From the NCBI GenBank assembly GCA_027017025.1, contig JALURH010000019.1:1-6516 (forward strand): a stretch of 6,516 nucleotides of DNA, given 5' to 3'. The notes under the pieces are model-generated. The model was not told the DNA's origin. It worked only from the letters and a program-made list of their open reading frames with translations, and did no database searches. Position 1 is the first letter of the stretch, and every line of letters starts with the position of its first letter. This DNA is from Thermofilaceae archaeon (GTDB taxonomy: Archaea > Thermoproteota > Thermoprotei > Thermofilales > Thermofilaceae). Shown piece by piece: positions 6,143 through 6,516 of the stretch. The translations under genes were made by a program, and so were the position numbers.

Positions 6143-6236
6143 ATGTGAGGCCTGTGCCGTTAGCCTCGAACGCCACCCATGCCCCCACAGCCCTCAAGAA
6201 GGGGTTGTAGGCGAGGTGGAAGTCCCTATCGTTAAC
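6123..6236 (-). pseudogene. Decayed C-terminal fragment, probably of a TnpB-type transposon nuclease
   Basis: A minus-strand frame ending at TAG 6125-6123 encodes VNDRDFHLAYNPFLRAVGAW and then about 17 more residues. The order DRD, then an A-x-N step (DRDFHLAYN), resembles the end of TnpB, where DRDxxAAxN carries the last RuvC catalytic Asp after a zinc finger. Upstream in frame (to 6287) only CPYC and one further Cys remain, and no start codon exists before the stop TAG at 6290-6288, so this is a relic. The third codon position is about 70% G+C, and the island is 57% G+C over 6121-6240 against 32% just beyond, unlike its neighbours and consistent with an acquired element. The rest of the gene is missing; the antiporter gene now occupies that side. 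The TnpB assignment is a motif-level judgement. Confidence 0.45.
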
Positions 6237-6274
6237 ACAAAATACTACAGCTAACGAAATGAAACAATAGGGAC
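6222..6274. repeat. Imperfect 12-base inverted repeat at the edge of the GC-rich island
   Basis: GTCCCTATCGTT (6222-6233) is matched by AACAATAGGGAC (6263-6274) with one mismatch, which becomes a G-U pair in minus-strand RNA; the spacer is 29 bases. A nested pair CGTTA (6230-6234) and TAACG (6252-6256) overlaps it. The position where G+C content drops suggests an element boundary or rearrangement junction. The rest of 6240-6287 shows no gene. Confidence 0.45.
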
Positions 6275-6287
6275 AAACAGAAGATGG

Positions 6288-6308
6288 CTATAAAATAAGT
6301 ATATTAGT
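6288..6308 (+). promoter_or_regulatory. Promoter of the antiporter gene
   Basis: CTATAAAAT (6288-6296) and AAGTATATTAG (6298-6308) are two overlapping-range TATA candidates. The second is about 27 bases before ATG 6331, which would give a leaderless transcript; no Shine-Dalgarno is present (the sequence before the start is pyrimidine-rich). Confidence 0.45.
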
Positions 6309-6330
6309 ATCCTTCCTTCTTTATGCCTAG

Positions 6331-6516
6331 ATGGAGGGAAATATACTATTAGACATATTTACTCTTCTAGCCCTAATACTTATTGCGCCGGTAATATCTA
6401 AGGGCTTGAAGCTACCCGTAATTGTTATAGAGATTATTCTAGGTATTATAGTTGGCCCTAGCTACCTAGGAGTATTGTTAGAGTCAGAGTGGCTTTCTAC
6501 CATGGCAATGATGGGC
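6331..6516 (+). CDS. Cation/proton antiporter, CPA2 (Kef/NapA-like) family, N-terminal part
   Basis: The first 62 codons of an integral membrane protein that runs off the end of the window. After MEGNILLD comes a first helix (FTLLALILIAPVI), then SKGLKLPVIVIEIILGIIVG and PSYLGVL. This helix, a short basic loop with a Leu-Pro, a second helix and GPSxLG is the characteristic opening of Kef/NapA-type monovalent cation:proton antiporters, which exchange Na+ or K+ for H+ across the cytoplasmic membrane. The ion-binding residues lie further downstream, so specificity cannot be read. ATG 6331 is preferred; ATG 6323 is in another frame and soon stops. Initiation is probably leaderless. It is divergent from the protease operon, with the TnpB-like relic in between. 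Confidence 0.85.
   Translation, partial: MEGNILLDIFTLLALILIAPVISKGLKLPVIVIEIILGIIVGPSYLGVLLESEWLSTMAMMG

Noticed and set aside
6075..6254. Plus-strand open frame over the GC-rich island encoding a Cys- and Pro-containing peptide
   Set aside because: No start codon, and the minus frame shows stronger third-position G+C and the DRDxxxAxN motif, so this looks like its complement.
6222..6274. CRISPR repeat remnant
   Set aside because: Only one inverted pair, no second repeat unit or spacer periodicity.

Overview
The window looks like chromosome from a hyperthermophilic Thermoproteota (Desulfurococcales-like) archaeon; this is inferred from sequence style only. The signs are moderately AT-rich DNA, heavy use of AGG/AGA and ATA codons, A/T-rich TATA boxes about 25-30 bases before start codons, several apparently leaderless genes, and a binding protein held to the membrane by a C-terminal helix.

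Region 1 (1-4684, minus strand) is a peptide/oligosaccharide-type ABC importer of the Dpp/Opp class. In transcription order it has a DppB-like permease (4684-3659), a DppC-like permease (overlapping stop and start), a solute-binding protein with its own promoter region (2664-508), and the N-terminal part of a DppD-like ATPase that leaves the window at base 1. The binding protein carries a signal peptide and a coiled-coil stalk plus membrane anchor. The ATPase has no ATG, GTG or TTG start in frame; a CTG at 420 with a good Shine-Dalgarno is the best candidate.

Region 2 (4685-6050) starts with a 60-base divergent promoter region shared with a plus-strand gene for a small Cys-rich membrane-anchored protein of unknown function (4745-5257). 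One base after its stop lies the convergent end of a two-gene minus-strand operon. That operon encodes a ribbon-helix-helix protein with a DUF5678-like C-terminal domain, then a retropepsin-like DTG aspartic protease whose start lies inside the first gene. A perfect 8-base direct repeat with an 11-base period sits between the operon's TATA box and its start codon and is a candidate operator. This compact, possibly self-regulated protease module is the most interesting under-described system here.

Region 3 (6051-6330) has no intact gene. It contains a GC-rich island (57% over 6121-6240, against 32% just beyond) with a start-less minus-strand reading frame that resembles the C-terminus of a TnpB-type transposon nuclease, plus foldable inverted repeats. 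It is probably a relic of an IS200/IS605-like element. Region 4 (6331-6516) is the start of a plus-strand cation/proton antiporter gene that leaves the window.
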